Source of the DNA: Wolbachia endosymbiont (group A) of Longitarsus flavicornis
GTDB taxonomy: Bacteria; Pseudomonadota; Alphaproteobacteria; Rickettsiales; Anaplasmataceae
Length of the DNA: 64,000 nucleotides
Direction: 5' to 3'
Assembly: GCF_963931955.1 (NCBI RefSeq)
Contig: NZ_OZ008337.1
Span: 744,001 to 808,000 of the forward strand
The notes under the pieces are model-generated. The model was not told the origin of the DNA and did no database searches. It saw only the letters and a list, made by a program, of their open reading frames with translations. Each line of letters begins with the position of its first letter. Within the stretch, counting starts at the first letter, position 1. A program made the position numbers and the translations under genes. This document shows, piece by piece, positions 8,844-17,380 of this stretch.

Positions 8844-8917
8844 TCGGGGCGGAGAGATTTGAACTCCCGACCCTTTGGTCCCAAACCAAATGCGCTACCA
8901 GGCTGCGCTACGCCCCG
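8844..8917 (-). tRNA. tRNA-Pro (anticodon UGG)
   Basis: The minus strand folds into a 74-nt cloverleaf. The acceptor CGGGGCG pairs with CGCCCCG, the D arm is GCGC/GCGC, and the anticodon stem TTTGG/CCAAA encloses loop TTTGGGA (anticodon TGG). The T arm GGGAG/CTCTC has loop TTCAAAT. CCA is not encoded. Upstream, between rpsU and this gene, is a decayed palindromic-repeat fragment (about 8766-8795). Confidence 0.95.
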
Positions 8918-9008
8918 ACTTCTTTACTCAGAGTATCAATAACTCAGGCAAAATGCAAGATTCATTTGTTTACTTTAGAAAAAATATAATACGAGATTTA
9001 ATATTATC

Positions 9009-9116
9009 TTAGAATATGTTTTTTATTAGCTCCTCTTTAACAACAGACTGCTTCGTAGAGAGTCTACAGAGTTTTTGTGCGCGCAACACTGAACCAGATT
9101 TCTTTATCTTAGCCAT
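9009..9116 (-). CDS. possible 35-residue basic peptide
   Basis: An ATG-started frame follows the rsmE stop by 10 bp on the same strand and encodes MAKIKKSGSVLRAQKLCRLS plus 15 further residues. It is lysine/arginine-rich, reminiscent of small ribosomal or nucleic-acid-binding proteins, but I do not recognise a family. No ribosome-binding site is evident. It may be chance or the remnant of a longer gene; support is weak. Confidence 0.25.
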   Translation of the reverse strand: MAKIKKSGSVLRAQKLCRLSTKQSVVKEELIKNIF

Positions 9117-9126
9117 ATTTAAAAAT

Positions 9127-9815
9127 CTAGCTACACCAATTGGTGAAAGTTAATGCAGCAACTACAGCAGTATCAACCCTTAAAATTCTTTTTCCTAGAC
9201 TCAATTTTTGACAAAACTTATCGGCAAGATTAAGTTCATAAGATGAAAAACCACCTTCAGGACCAACAATAATAGCAACATTTTTTTTGCCTTTCAGCAC
9301 TTTATCAGCTTTACCTGTTTCATCACATAAAACAAAATTTTTACTCTGGGAATCAGGTAACTCACAAAAGTTAATAGGAGGCAAAATCTCTGGTATACTC
9401 ATCCTACCGGATTGTTCCGCAGCTTCGATTGCCTGTAATTTTGCTCTACTTAGGTTAATATTTTTTACCACTGTACGTTCTGTTGAAATAAATTGAATGC
9501 AGGTTACTCCCATTTCAGTTGCCTGTCTTACTATGTTGCCTAAAGCACCACTTTTTACCATGGCACAATATAAGTATAAATTTTCCTCATGTTGCTGTTG
9601 TTTAGTGCATTCTTTGAGTGTGACTTTTGTCAATTTGCGCGATATATTAACTACTTCTCCTAACCATTCTCCATCCTTTCCATTAAAAAGAAAGAGAGAT
9701 TATCATACTTCTTAAGCCGCATTACATTGCAAATATAGTGACTTTGTTGTGGATTAAGTGCTAAACTCACGCCTTGTGATAAAGCTTCTTCAACATAAAG
9801 CCTAATTTTTCCCAT
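9127..9815 (-). pseudogene. rsmE: 16S rRNA m3U1498 methyltransferase, frameshifted
   Basis: RsmE methylates U1498 of 16S rRNA. The C-terminal SPOUT domain is intact from about 9633: VKSGALGNIVRQATEMGVT, the SAM-binding knot IIVGPEGGFSSYE and the closing LGKRILRVDTAVVAAL. The N-terminal PUA-like part starts at ATG 9815 (MGKIRLYVEEALSQGVSLAL, then SHYICNVMRLKKYDNLS) but in another frame. The two frames meet near 9685-9700 in a CT-rich stretch; reading one base differently restores NGKDGEWLGEVVNISRKLTK. As given, translation from 9815 stops after about 50 codons. This is a single-base indel pseudogene, or a sequencing error. A separate 168-residue product from an internal ATG is unlikely to be functional. 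Confidence 0.85.
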
Positions 9816-9843
9816 TTAAAACTTTAATTATATTCTATTTGAG

Positions 9844-9915
9844 TGACTCTTACGGGATTTGAACCCGTGTTACCACCGTGAAAGGGTGGTGTCCTAACCA
9901 CTAGACGAAAGAGTC
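9844..9915 (-). tRNA. tRNA-Glu (anticodon UUC)
   Basis: The minus strand folds into a 72-nt cloverleaf. The acceptor GACTCTT pairs with AAGAGTC, the anticodon stem CCACC/GGTGG encloses loop CTTTCAC (anticodon TTC), and the T arm ACGGG/CCCGT has loop TTCAAAT. The discriminator is A and CCA is not encoded. It lies between the rsmE remnant and hemF. Confidence 0.95.
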
Positions 9916-10019
9916 AATGTAAATTAATTTAAGTTATATTGATTATGCACACAAAGTCAATTCAATTGTTTTATGACACAAGCAGTTTTTGTGAAATCCC
10001 AATTTGTAATAAGAGTGAT

Positions 10020-10844
10020 TTACACCCACTTAACAAGTGGTGGCATTGACATCATAATTGCATCTGGATTGCCGTCAGTCATCAAACCAAACCTTGTGCC
10101 ACGATCGTATAACAGATTGAATTCTACATATCTGCCACGTTTTATTAATTGATTTTCTCGTTGTTCTTTTGTCCAAGATTTTTGTATATGTTTACGTATG
10201 ATGTGCAAATAAATTTCCAAAAAGGCTTCACCTACTGCTTTTGTGAACTCAAAATCATTCTCCCAATTGCCAGAACTCAGATTATCATAGAAAATACCAC
10301 CAATGCCACGCGGCTCTTTTCTGTGTTGTAAGAAAAAATAGTTGTCACATTGCTCTTTAAATTTTGGATAATATCCGGTGTCAAATCTATCACATGTCAT
10401 TTTGATTAATTCATGAATATACTTGCAATCTTCTTCATTTTTATATATCGGCGTAAAATCCATTCCTCCACCAAACCATTGTTTTGAAGTATATATCAGC
10501 CTTGTGTTCATATGCGCTGCAGGGATAAGGGGCGATTGCATATGAGACACTAAAGATATACCGCTTGCCCAGAACTCTCCGTTACTTTCACTTGCACCAG
10601 GAATTTCATTGATGGCTGAATCTGCAAATTTTCCGTGTACTTTTGAAACGTTTACTCCAACTTTTTCAAAAACATTACCAAAAATAATTGTAGATTCACC
10701 ACCTCCACCACCTGGGCGATCCCACTTTCTCTTTTCGATCTTTGGCTCTGCGGATGATTGTTTTTCAATTAATAAGAAAGATTCTATAATCTTATCTCTT
10801 AGTGCACAGAACCATTTAAATGCTTGTGTTCTTTGTTTTTCCAT
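10020..10844 (-). CDS. hemF: oxygen-dependent coproporphyrinogen III oxidase
   Basis: HemF oxidatively decarboxylates coproporphyrinogen III to protoporphyrinogen IX in haem synthesis, using O2. The 274-residue protein has the glycine-rich stretch RPGGGGGESTIIFGNVFEK, the signature WFGGGMDFTPIY and HRKEPRGIGGIFYDNL, and ends YVEFNLLYDRGTRFGLMTDG. It is slightly shorter than the ~300-residue E. coli enzyme but carries all conserved blocks. It is monocistronic, with its promoter in the 10845-11004 gap facing cckA. Together with hemB (23092) it shows a retained haem pathway, a known trait of Wolbachia. Confidence 0.96.
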   Translation of the reverse strand: MEKQRTQAFKWFCALRDKIIESFLLIEKQSSAEPKIEKRKWDRPGGGGGESTIIFGNVFEKVGVNVSKVHGKFADSAINEIPGASESNGEFWASGISLVSHMQSPLIPAAHMNTRLIYTSKQWFGGGMDFTPIYKNEEDCKYIHELIKMTCDRFDTGYYPKFKEQCDNYFFLQHRKEPRGIGGIFYDNLSSGNWENDFEFTKAVGEAFLEIYLHIIRKHIQKSWTKEQRENQLIKRGRYVEFNLLYDRGTRFGLMTDGNPDAIMMSMPPLVKWV

Positions 10845-11004
10845 AATACCCTCTCGCTAGCTTATTAACATTGTTATATCTGATATTTAAGGAACTTAAT
10901 TAGATTTGGATGATAATTATCTATCAAAGACGTTAATAAATCTATAATAATTAAATCAATATAATAAAACATTTTCGTATGTACAACAATGCCAAGTAAC
11001 AATA

Positions 11005-13488
11005 ATGAATAAAAGATACATAGATAACAAAAAAGAGAACAGGGTTGACTTCATACTAAGAAATTATGGAATGTCAATTGTTGTGATGGCAGTTATTATG
11101 CTCTTACCTCCAGTAGTAATATCGATACTCTACTTTTTTGATATATATAGTCAGCATATTAATATAGAGATTAATTTATTAGTTAGCATTCTAACAACTC
11201 TCTTTATGATATATAATGTAAAACGCTACAGATATCTACTTAATACTATAGAATTTCAAAATGCAATATTTGCAAATGCACTAAATCATAATACAGAATT
11301 TTGCCTTATTTTACATAAAAATGAGGGTGTTATTTATGCTGATGCAAGGTTCTACGAAAGGTTTAAAGATCATATAATAGATGATGACATTACGTTAGGC
11401 AAGATTCTTGAAATAGGAGATGTTTCAGAAGCAGACAAAAAAGTACTCTATCATGCACTAAAAAATAACTCTTCTGTACAGGTATGCATTTCCTTAAACA
11501 AGAAGAATAGAGTATCTAACTTTCTTTTGCTCTTTGAGCCGATACCAGATAATCCCCAAATTGCTATAAATAGTAATAAGATTTTAAATTTATCATTAGT
11601 GCCAATAGCAAGGCCAGATGGGTATTTTGTGTTAAAAGCGACACAGATAAACAAGGAGCAGGTATATGAAGAGTTAATAGAAAAACACAGTATAGGAACT
11701 TACATTGCAAATGCCAAAGGAGTGATTTTATCTGTAAATAAAAGATTTTTAGACATATTTGAACTGAAAAAACTGGAAAAAGGTAGCTCAATCAGTGATT
11801 TTATATCTCAATCTAAATATAACAATACAATAACCGATAATGAAATTTTGTTTTTTACTATAAGTGGTATTCCATTCAAGGCTTATATGAGTACTGCTAT
11901 ATTTTGTGATAAATACAACCATAGCTATATACATGGCTTTATAACACCAACCGAATCAAATCTTGTTGATTATCAATTACACCCTTGTTTTGCAAATTCA
12001 TCAATTGCTATTGCACAATGTGACATAAACGGCAACTTTGTAAAGAAAAATACGGCACTAATAAAGCTTGCAGGGTCAGATAATAATTCAATCTTTACAT
12101 TGATATTGGATAGTTATCATGTGAAAATACGTGAATATTTTTCGAGTAATAGAATAAATAATGCGTCCTTTGATGTACAGCTCAACGGCGGTAATAACAT
12201 AAAAATATATTTCAATAAGTTTCTTCATAATAAAATGATCTTCATACTTTGTTATTTTATTGACAATACTGAACACAAAAACCTAGAGATAAAGCTTGAG
12301 CATTATCAAAAGATGCAAGCTATAGGGCAGTTAGCAGGTGGTATTGCGCATGATTTCAACAATATATTGACTGGGATAATAGGATTTTGCGATTTGCTTT
12401 TACTCCAACACTCAGCTGGTGACCCATCTTTTGGAGATATAATACAGATACAGCAAAATGCAAAGCGTGGATCAAATTTAGTAAGACAATTGCTTGCTTT
12501 CTCAAGAAGACAGACCTTGCAGCCAAAAATTATTGATGTAAATAATACTATAGCTAATCTTTATGAAATGATAAAAAGATTAATAGGTGAAAATATAAAA
12601 TTTAATATTTATTATGGTAGAGACTTGGGTGCTGTTAGGGCTGATCAAGGGCAATTAGAGCAAGTTATACTTAACTTAGCAGTCAATGCTAGTGCTGCTA
12701 TGGAAAAGGGCGGAGAATTAACTATACGAACCTTTAATCAAAAGATTGACTCATTAAATTCTACACCTCAGGATATGTTTTCTCCAGACAAGGAAGCGAT
12801 TGAACATGGAAATTATGTTGTGATTGAAGTAATTGATACTGGATGTGGAATGACGAGTGATACAACTGAAAAGATCTTTGATCCATTTTTTTCTACTAAA
12901 GATATTGCTTCCGGTACAGGTCTTGGCCTCTCTACTGTATATGGCATTATTAAACAAACTGAAGGATACATCTATGTTGCTAGCAAAGTAAATCATGGAA
13001 CTAAATTTAGCATATTTTTGCCCATGGTTTACATATCAGATGAAAATGATAGAGAGGAAGATAGTGAAGAAACAGAAAAACCGGTAGTAAGTGAAATTAA
13101 AGGTAATGGTATAATTTTATTAATCGAAGATGAAGATTCAGTAAGGGAATTCATCTCTAAAGCACTCAAAAGAAAAGGATTTGATGTAATAGAAGCGAGC
13201 ATAGGCAGCGAGGCGCTAGAAATAATCAGTAAAAAAAGTCAACATATAGATCTTATAATCACTGATGTAATCATGCCAGAGGTGAGCGGCCCAGAAATAG
13301 TTAAAGAAGCATTGATCCATAGGCCAAATATCAACGTTATTTTTATTTCTGGGTATGCAGAAGATGCTTTTTTAAAGAGTGATGACATCAATATAGAAGA
13401 TTTTCACTTTTTGCCAAAACCATTCACTCTGAATGAATTAGGAAACAAGGTTCAAAGTGTGTTACACAAAGCAAAAAAGACAGTCTAA
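11005..13488 (+). CDS. cckA: CckA-like hybrid sensor histidine kinase
   Basis: This 827-residue membrane kinase has the CckA layout. Two transmembrane helices lie at about residues 14-70, followed by PAS-like sensory regions (about 85-420). The HisKA domain GQLAGGIAHDFNNILTGIIG has the phospho-accepting His449. The HATPase block includes LEQVILNLAVNASAAMEKGG, DTGCGM and GTGLGLSTVYGI. The C-terminal receiver has Asp754 in LIITDVIMPEVSG and a conserved Lys in FLPKPF. In alphaproteobacteria CckA feeds phosphate through ChpT to CtrA and controls the cell cycle. It is followed 90 bp later by parAB. Family assignment is strong; the pathway role here is inferred from orthologues. Confidence 0.9.
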   Translation: MNKRYIDNKKENRVDFILRNYGMSIVVMAVIMLLPPVVISILYFFDIYSQHINIEINLLVSILTTLFMIYNVKRYRYLLNTIEFQNAIFANALNHNTEFCLILHKNEGVIYADARFYERFKDHIIDDDITLGKILEIGDVSEADKKVLYHALKNNSSVQVCISLNKKNRVSNFLLLFEPIPDNPQIAINSNKILNLSLVPIARPDGYFVLKATQINKEQVYEELIEKHSIGTYIANAKGVILSVNKRFLDIFELKKLEKGSSISDFISQSKYNNTITDNEILFFTISGIPFKAYMSTAIFCDKYNHSYIHGFITPTESNLVDYQLHPCFANSSIAIAQCDINGNFVKKNTALIKLAGSDNNSIFTLILDSYHVKIREYFSSNRINNASFDVQLNGGNNIKIYFNKFLHNKMIFILCYFIDNTEHKNLEIKLEHYQKMQAIGQLAGGIAHDFNNILTGIIGFCDLLLLQHSAGDPSFGDIIQIQQNAKRGSNLVRQLLAFSRRQTLQPKIIDVNNTIANLYEMIKRLIGENIKFNIYYGRDLGAVRADQGQLEQVILNLAVNASAAMEKGGELTIRTFNQKIDSLNSTPQDMFSPDKEAIEHGNYVVIEVIDTGCGMTSDTTEKIFDPFFSTKDIASGTGLGLSTVYGIIKQTEGYIYVASKVNHGTKFSIFLPMVYISDENDREEDSEETEKPVVSEIKGNGIILLIEDEDSVREFISKALKRKGFDVIEASIGSEALEIISKKSQHIDLIITDVIMPEVSGPEIVKEALIHRPNINVIFISGYAEDAFLKSDDINIEDFHFLPKPFTLNELGNKVQSVLHKAKKTV

Positions 13489-13578
13489 TTTTAGTGTGGT
13501 TAACAACAAAAAAATTTTCTAATGCAAAAGTTTCTTGCATATATACAATAGAATTATTTTATACATAAGATAAAAGGC

Positions 13579-14421
13579 GTGAGCAAGATTATTGCAATAG
13601 TAAATCAAAAGGGTGGAGTTGGCAAAACCACAACTAGTATAAATTTATCGACAGCCTTTGCTGCTGTGGGAAAAAGCACTTTATTGGTAGATCTTGATCC
13701 TCAAGGAAATGCTAGCACCGGGCTCGGGATTTCTTATCGTAGTAGGGAAGAAAAAAATATATACAAAATACTACTAAGCAGCGAAAATAAATTGATAGAA
13801 TCGGCAATTTTCAATATAAAGGAAATTCCAAATTTATCACTAATTTCGTCAGTAGTTGATTTATCAGCTGCAGAAATTGAATTATCGCAACTTGAGCGAG
13901 GAAAATTTGTGCTAAAAAGCGCATTAGAGAAGATACGCGATAATTATGAGTATATAATCATCGATTGCCCTCCATCACTTGGGCTTCTAACCATAAATGC
14001 TTTGACTGCTGCTAATTCTATTATTGTCCCTCTTCAGTGTGAATTTTTTGCTTTGGAGGGATTAAGCCATTTAGTTAAAACTGTAGAGCTGATAAAAAGA
14101 AATAACCTAAACCCTTTTTTGGCAATAGAAGGGATAGTGTTAACAATGTATGACAGGCGCAACAAACTCAGTGAACAGATTAAAAACGATATTTGCCAGT
14201 ATTTAAATGATAAAGTATACAAAACTATCATCCCATTGTATGAGACTGTTATTCCACGTAACGTACGGTTATCAGAAGCGCCTTCTCATGGAAAACCCGC
14301 TATTGTGTATGATCTTAAGTGTCCTGGTGCACAAGCATATATAAGTTTGGCAAGGGAAATTTTAAAAAAGCACGCGAGCAGTTGTAAGGAGAAGAAACTA
14401 GTAAGCGAGGGCGTAGTATGA
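13579..14421 (+). CDS. parA: chromosome partitioning ATPase ParA
   Basis: ParA is the Walker-type ATPase that, with ParB bound at parS, segregates the replication origin. The 280-residue protein starts at GTG (MSKIIAIVNQKGGVGKTTTS) and has a deviant Walker A motif KGGVGKTT at residues 11-18, Walker B IIDCPPSLGLLTINAL, and EAPSHGKPAIVYD near the C-terminus. An alternative start is not apparent. It overlaps parB by 4 bp (ATGA), a coupled pair. Confidence 0.95.
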   Translation: MSKIIAIVNQKGGVGKTTTSINLSTAFAAVGKSTLLVDLDPQGNASTGLGISYRSREEKNIYKILLSSENKLIESAIFNIKEIPNLSLISSVVDLSAAEIELSQLERGKFVLKSALEKIRDNYEYIIIDCPPSLGLLTINALTAANSIIVPLQCEFFALEGLSHLVKTVELIKRNNLNPFLAIEGIVLTMYDRRNKLSEQIKNDICQYLNDKVYKTIIPLYETVIPRNVRLSEAPSHGKPAIVYDLKCPGAQAYISLAREILKKHASSCKEKKLVSEGVV

Positions 14422-15269
14422 AGGATGATAGACGCCTCGGCAGAGGTCTTGCCGGCCTCATAGGCGATAATTATGATAATAAAGAAGATCGACAAGAGTA
14501 TTTGCCTATTTCATTGCTGCACCCAAGCAAATTTCAACCGAGGAAACATTTTGACGAGGAGTCATTAAGAGAGCTTGCAAATTCGATAAAGAAAAGTGGC
14601 ATTATACAGCCTATCGTGGTACGCAAAGATTCAAATGATGATGGTTATGAAATAATAGCTGGAGAACGTCGTTGGCGAGCAAGCAAGATTGCAAATCTTG
14701 ATAGTGCACCGGTTATCATAAAAGATCTGAGCGACAAGGAATGCTTGGAAGTATCCATTATTGAAAACATACAAAGGCAAGATATTAATCCAATAGAGGA
14801 AGGTGAAGCTTACAGAAAACTGATAGATGAGTTTTTCTATACACATGAGGAATTAGCTTCAGCTATAGGCAAAAGCCGCAGCCACATAACCAATATGATT
14901 CGGATGTTGTTGCTCCCTGATAGGGTGAAAACAATGATCAATGAGAAAAAATTGTCTATGAGTCATGCAAGAGCGTTGATTAATGTTGAAAATGCGGAAA
15001 GTATTGCAGAAAGAATAGTTTCTCAAGGCTTAAGCGTCAGACAAACTGAAAAATTGATAAAAGATTTGCATCAAGGCAACAACCAAAAAGAGCAGAGATA
15101 TACTAGAAATCAAGATATGACGGTAATAGAAGGCGCTATATCCTCTCAACTTGGTTTAAAGATCAAAATTAATGACAACAATTCTAAGGGTAAAGTTATG
15201 ATACGGTATAACAATCTCAGTGAATTGGATTTGATATTGAAAATTTTAAATAGAAACCTTGAGGTATAG
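14418..15269 (+). CDS. parB: chromosome partitioning protein ParB
   Basis: ParB is the parS-binding CTPase partner of ParA. Its 283 residues include an N-terminal GRGLAGLIGD, the ParB/Srx nuclease-like fold with PISLLHPSKFQPRKHFDEES and the CTP-binding box IIAGERRWRASKIAN, and a central helix-turn-helix (YTHEELASAIGKSRSHITNM) followed by LSMSHARALINVE. The C-terminal dimerisation segment is short. Its start overlaps the parA stop by 4 bp. No TGTTTCACGTGAAACA-like parS site was noticed nearby. Downstream is an 850-bp repeat-rich non-coding stretch. Confidence 0.95.
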   Translation: MKDDRRLGRGLAGLIGDNYDNKEDRQEYLPISLLHPSKFQPRKHFDEESLRELANSIKKSGIIQPIVVRKDSNDDGYEIIAGERRWRASKIANLDSAPVIIKDLSDKECLEVSIIENIQRQDINPIEEGEAYRKLIDEFFYTHEELASAIGKSRSHITNMIRMLLLPDRVKTMINEKKLSMSHARALINVENAESIAERIVSQGLSVRQTEKLIKDLHQGNNQKEQRYTRNQDMTVIEGAISSQLGLKIKINDNNSKGKVMIRYNNLSELDLILKILNRNLEV

Positions 15270-15384
15270 CTAGTAGCTGGCTAGCAAAGCAACAAACCAA
15301 TATCAACTGTTGGTGTCATGAAAGTAGCTGACACTGGAATCCAGGAATTTTATTAAGTTGGTAAGCATAAAAGTATAACTTCTA

Positions 15385-15427
15385 CGTCATACCGCCGCGG
15401 TATCCGCTAACAAGCAGCGGGATGACG
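15385..15427 (+). repeat. palindromic repeat, CGTCAT/ATGACG family (P1)
   Basis: This 43-bp unit starts CGTCATACCGCCGCGGTATC and ends CAAGCAGCGGGATGACG. The ends are complementary, and inner stems ACCGC/GCGGT and CCGCT/AGCGG can form. Related units are at 38298-38353, 42226-42276 and 56099-56379. It lies in the intergenic region after parB. Two units of the GTCATCCCAGTG family follow at 15443-15472 and 15488-15507. Confidence 0.8.
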
Positions 15428-15508
15428 ATTGTCAGGGTAGCTGTCATCCCAGTGCCCTGACTACTTGGATCCAGGAAAAAGAATGGTGTCATCCCAGTGC
15501 GTGACACC

Positions 15509-16065
15509 CTAGTAGAAATCGTTTTTGTAATTGCAACATTCGTGCAATCTTTAGCCATAAATATTAAGAAATTTACCAAATGAAAAAAAAGGCAAAAGAA
15601 GCCCTGGGGTTATTATCCGCTTTAAAATATTGGCGTTTTTTATGTTTTAAACGCTTGACAAGCAAGATTAAGCTGCTTTTAATTGCAACTAACTTACGCT
15701 GCAAATGTTTAAGAAATTTACTAAGCAGAAAAAAAGACAAAGAATCCCCGAGTTAGCTAGTCTTTTACTATCTCTGTCGAGTATTGGCATTTTTTGATGT
15801 CTTGTAACGCTTTATAAGCGCGTTCAGCTTATTTAGATAAAAATCTAGATGTAGATGAAGTTTTGTAAAGACATACAGTATCTATATACTGCAAAAAATT
15901 GAACATAAGACGCCGATACATTAAGTAATCCTTACCTTTTAATCTGCAGATTGGCGAAAGCAAATACAATAGCTTCACTATCATGATAAGGGGGCTGGCG
16001 AAGGGTGTCAAGTAAGTTTTTTCGTTTCTAACGGTTGTTGCCAAAAACTATGCAAGAAGTCTATT
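15509..16065 (-). repeat. long inverted repeat, arm A (about 557 bp)
   Basis: The reverse complement of this segment aligns along its whole length with 29844-30404, at roughly 75% identity by eye. Shared landmarks are AATAGACTTCTTGCAT at one end, GAAACGAAAAAACTTACTTG, GCCAGCCCCCTTATCATGA, CGCTTATAAAGC, and ATGGCTAAAGATT plus CGAATGTTGCAATTACAAAA at the other end. Each arm also holds two imperfect ~150-bp direct repeats containing TCTTTTGCC and GTAAATTTCTTAA. No convincing gene is present; short frames starting MVNFL are probably remnants. The origin is unknown. Confidence 0.85.
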
Positions 16066-16121
16066 GACAGGTGATTAAATTATGATGTAGCCTATCGCCG
16101 TATATCCGGGGGTGGGTTGTT

Positions 16122-16652
16122 GTGAGGCTTTTTCACTTTTTATTCTTGTTAATGTGTTTTTCTCTGTATTACTATGCGGGTTTTATATTTTCGCCCTGCC
16201 CAAAAGCTACGGTTTGCTTTTCACCTGGAGAAGACTGTGCTATGCCGATAATCAGCGTAATAGATCAGTCTAAAAAATCTATCTTAGTTCAAGAATATAC
16301 ATTTACTCTTGGAACAATTGCAAAATCTTTGATCAATGCTAAAGAACGTGGCGTTGATGTTAAAGTCATTTTAGATAAATCGCAACTCTACTCAAAATAT
16401 AGTGTTATAAATGAATTATTTTCAGGTGGAGTACCAGTTTGGATCGATGATAAGCCAAAAATTGCTCATAATAAGATAATGATTGTTGATAATCAAAAAG
16501 TTATCACAGGGTCGTTTAACATGAGTAAGACAGCTAAAAAAGGAAATGCTGAAAATTTATTAATTATTACAGATTATCCTGAATTGATTCAGCAGTATGT
16601 GAAAAACTGGGAGGCACGAATGTCACAATCTTATAAATATGCTCCCAACTAA
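16122..16652 (+). CDS. secreted phospholipase D-family nuclease
   Basis: This 176-residue protein starts at GTG. An N-terminal signal peptide (MRLFHFLFLLMCFSLYYYAG) precedes a single PLD domain. The HKD motif is IAHNKIMIVDNQKVITGSFN, with His116, Lys118 and Asp123, followed by GNAENLLIITDYPELI. A single HKD motif and this size match the Nuc/endonuclease branch of the PLD superfamily, which acts as a homodimer on DNA or phosphodiesters; the lipid-hydrolysing branch normally has two motifs. The signal implies export to the periplasm or vacuole. It stands immediately next to inverted-repeat arm A. Confidence 0.87.
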   Translation: MRLFHFLFLLMCFSLYYYAGFIFSPCPKATVCFSPGEDCAMPIISVIDQSKKSILVQEYTFTLGTIAKSLINAKERGVDVKVILDKSQLYSKYSVINELFSGGVPVWIDDKPKIAHNKIMIVDNQKVITGSFNMSKTAKKGNAENLLIITDYPELIQQYVKNWEARMSQSYKYAPN

Positions 16653-16761
16653 TCAAGAGCACTTGCTTAAAATCAGCTCTAAAAACAGCAAGGAAGAGCT
16701 TTTTTGATTGATTGGCATAATGATTATGATATAATAAACCAAAAGTTTAGGGAATAAAGTA

Positions 16762-17304
16762 ATGGATTACATAAATGATGCTGCCGGTAGCTACACTGCC
16801 ATTCACGATTTTTTTCAAAACAACGGTGTTGGAGATTATAAAGTTCAATGCAGTTATGGTGGTGTACCGTATGCTACTGACGAATACGTACATTCTGGCG
16901 ATAAATTTTGGAGCAATAATTTCATAGACTCACATTTTGGCAGGGAAATAAAAATGTATCCTCAAAGTGAACTTTTAGCTAAAGAATACGCTGGAAATAC
17001 GCTGCCAGTTTCAATATCACTAGATAAGGATTTAATAAAAATAAAGGAATGTCAGAAAAAAACGAAATTTGTAGAACTAGAAAGAGAGTCAGGTGATCTA
17101 GTGTATGATAAACAAAAGCATGTAAAGTGTTACACAACGAAGCTATCATATGATGATGTGAATATTTACAATAACGATAAAGTTTCAACATTTAGCATTA
17201 AATACGACGTGCCAAATGATCCGAAATACAATTTAAATGTAACATTTACAAAGGTTAATGATAGTAAACCAGGGTTTTGGCAAAAATTTAAAAATATGTT
17301 TTAA
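16762..17304 (+). CDS. uncharacterised 180-residue protein
   Basis: I do not recognise this protein. It begins MDYINDAAGSYTAIHDFFQN and ends KPGFWQKFKNMF. It has no signal peptide or membrane helix, is rich in Lys, Asp and Tyr, and contains only scattered cysteines. The purine stretch AGGGAATAAAGT precedes the ATG. A TATGATATAAT-like sequence lies about 30 bp upstream, a plausible -10 region, so it probably has its own promoter. It stands between the PLD nuclease and uvrC, on the opposite strand to uvrC. It is probably restricted to Wolbachia relatives (inference). Confidence 0.65.
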   Translation: MDYINDAAGSYTAIHDFFQNNGVGDYKVQCSYGGVPYATDEYVHSGDKFWSNNFIDSHFGREIKMYPQSELLAKEYAGNTLPVSISLDKDLIKIKECQKKTKFVELERESGDLVYDKQKHVKCYTTKLSYDDVNIYNNDKVSTFSIKYDVPNDPKYNLNVTFTKVNDSKPGFWQKFKNMF

Positions 17305-17380
17305 CAGAGTAGCTTTTCAATGAAGAGATTCTGAGGGAAAGTGTATAAATATCTGCTTTAATAATAAAATGGGTTTGGTG

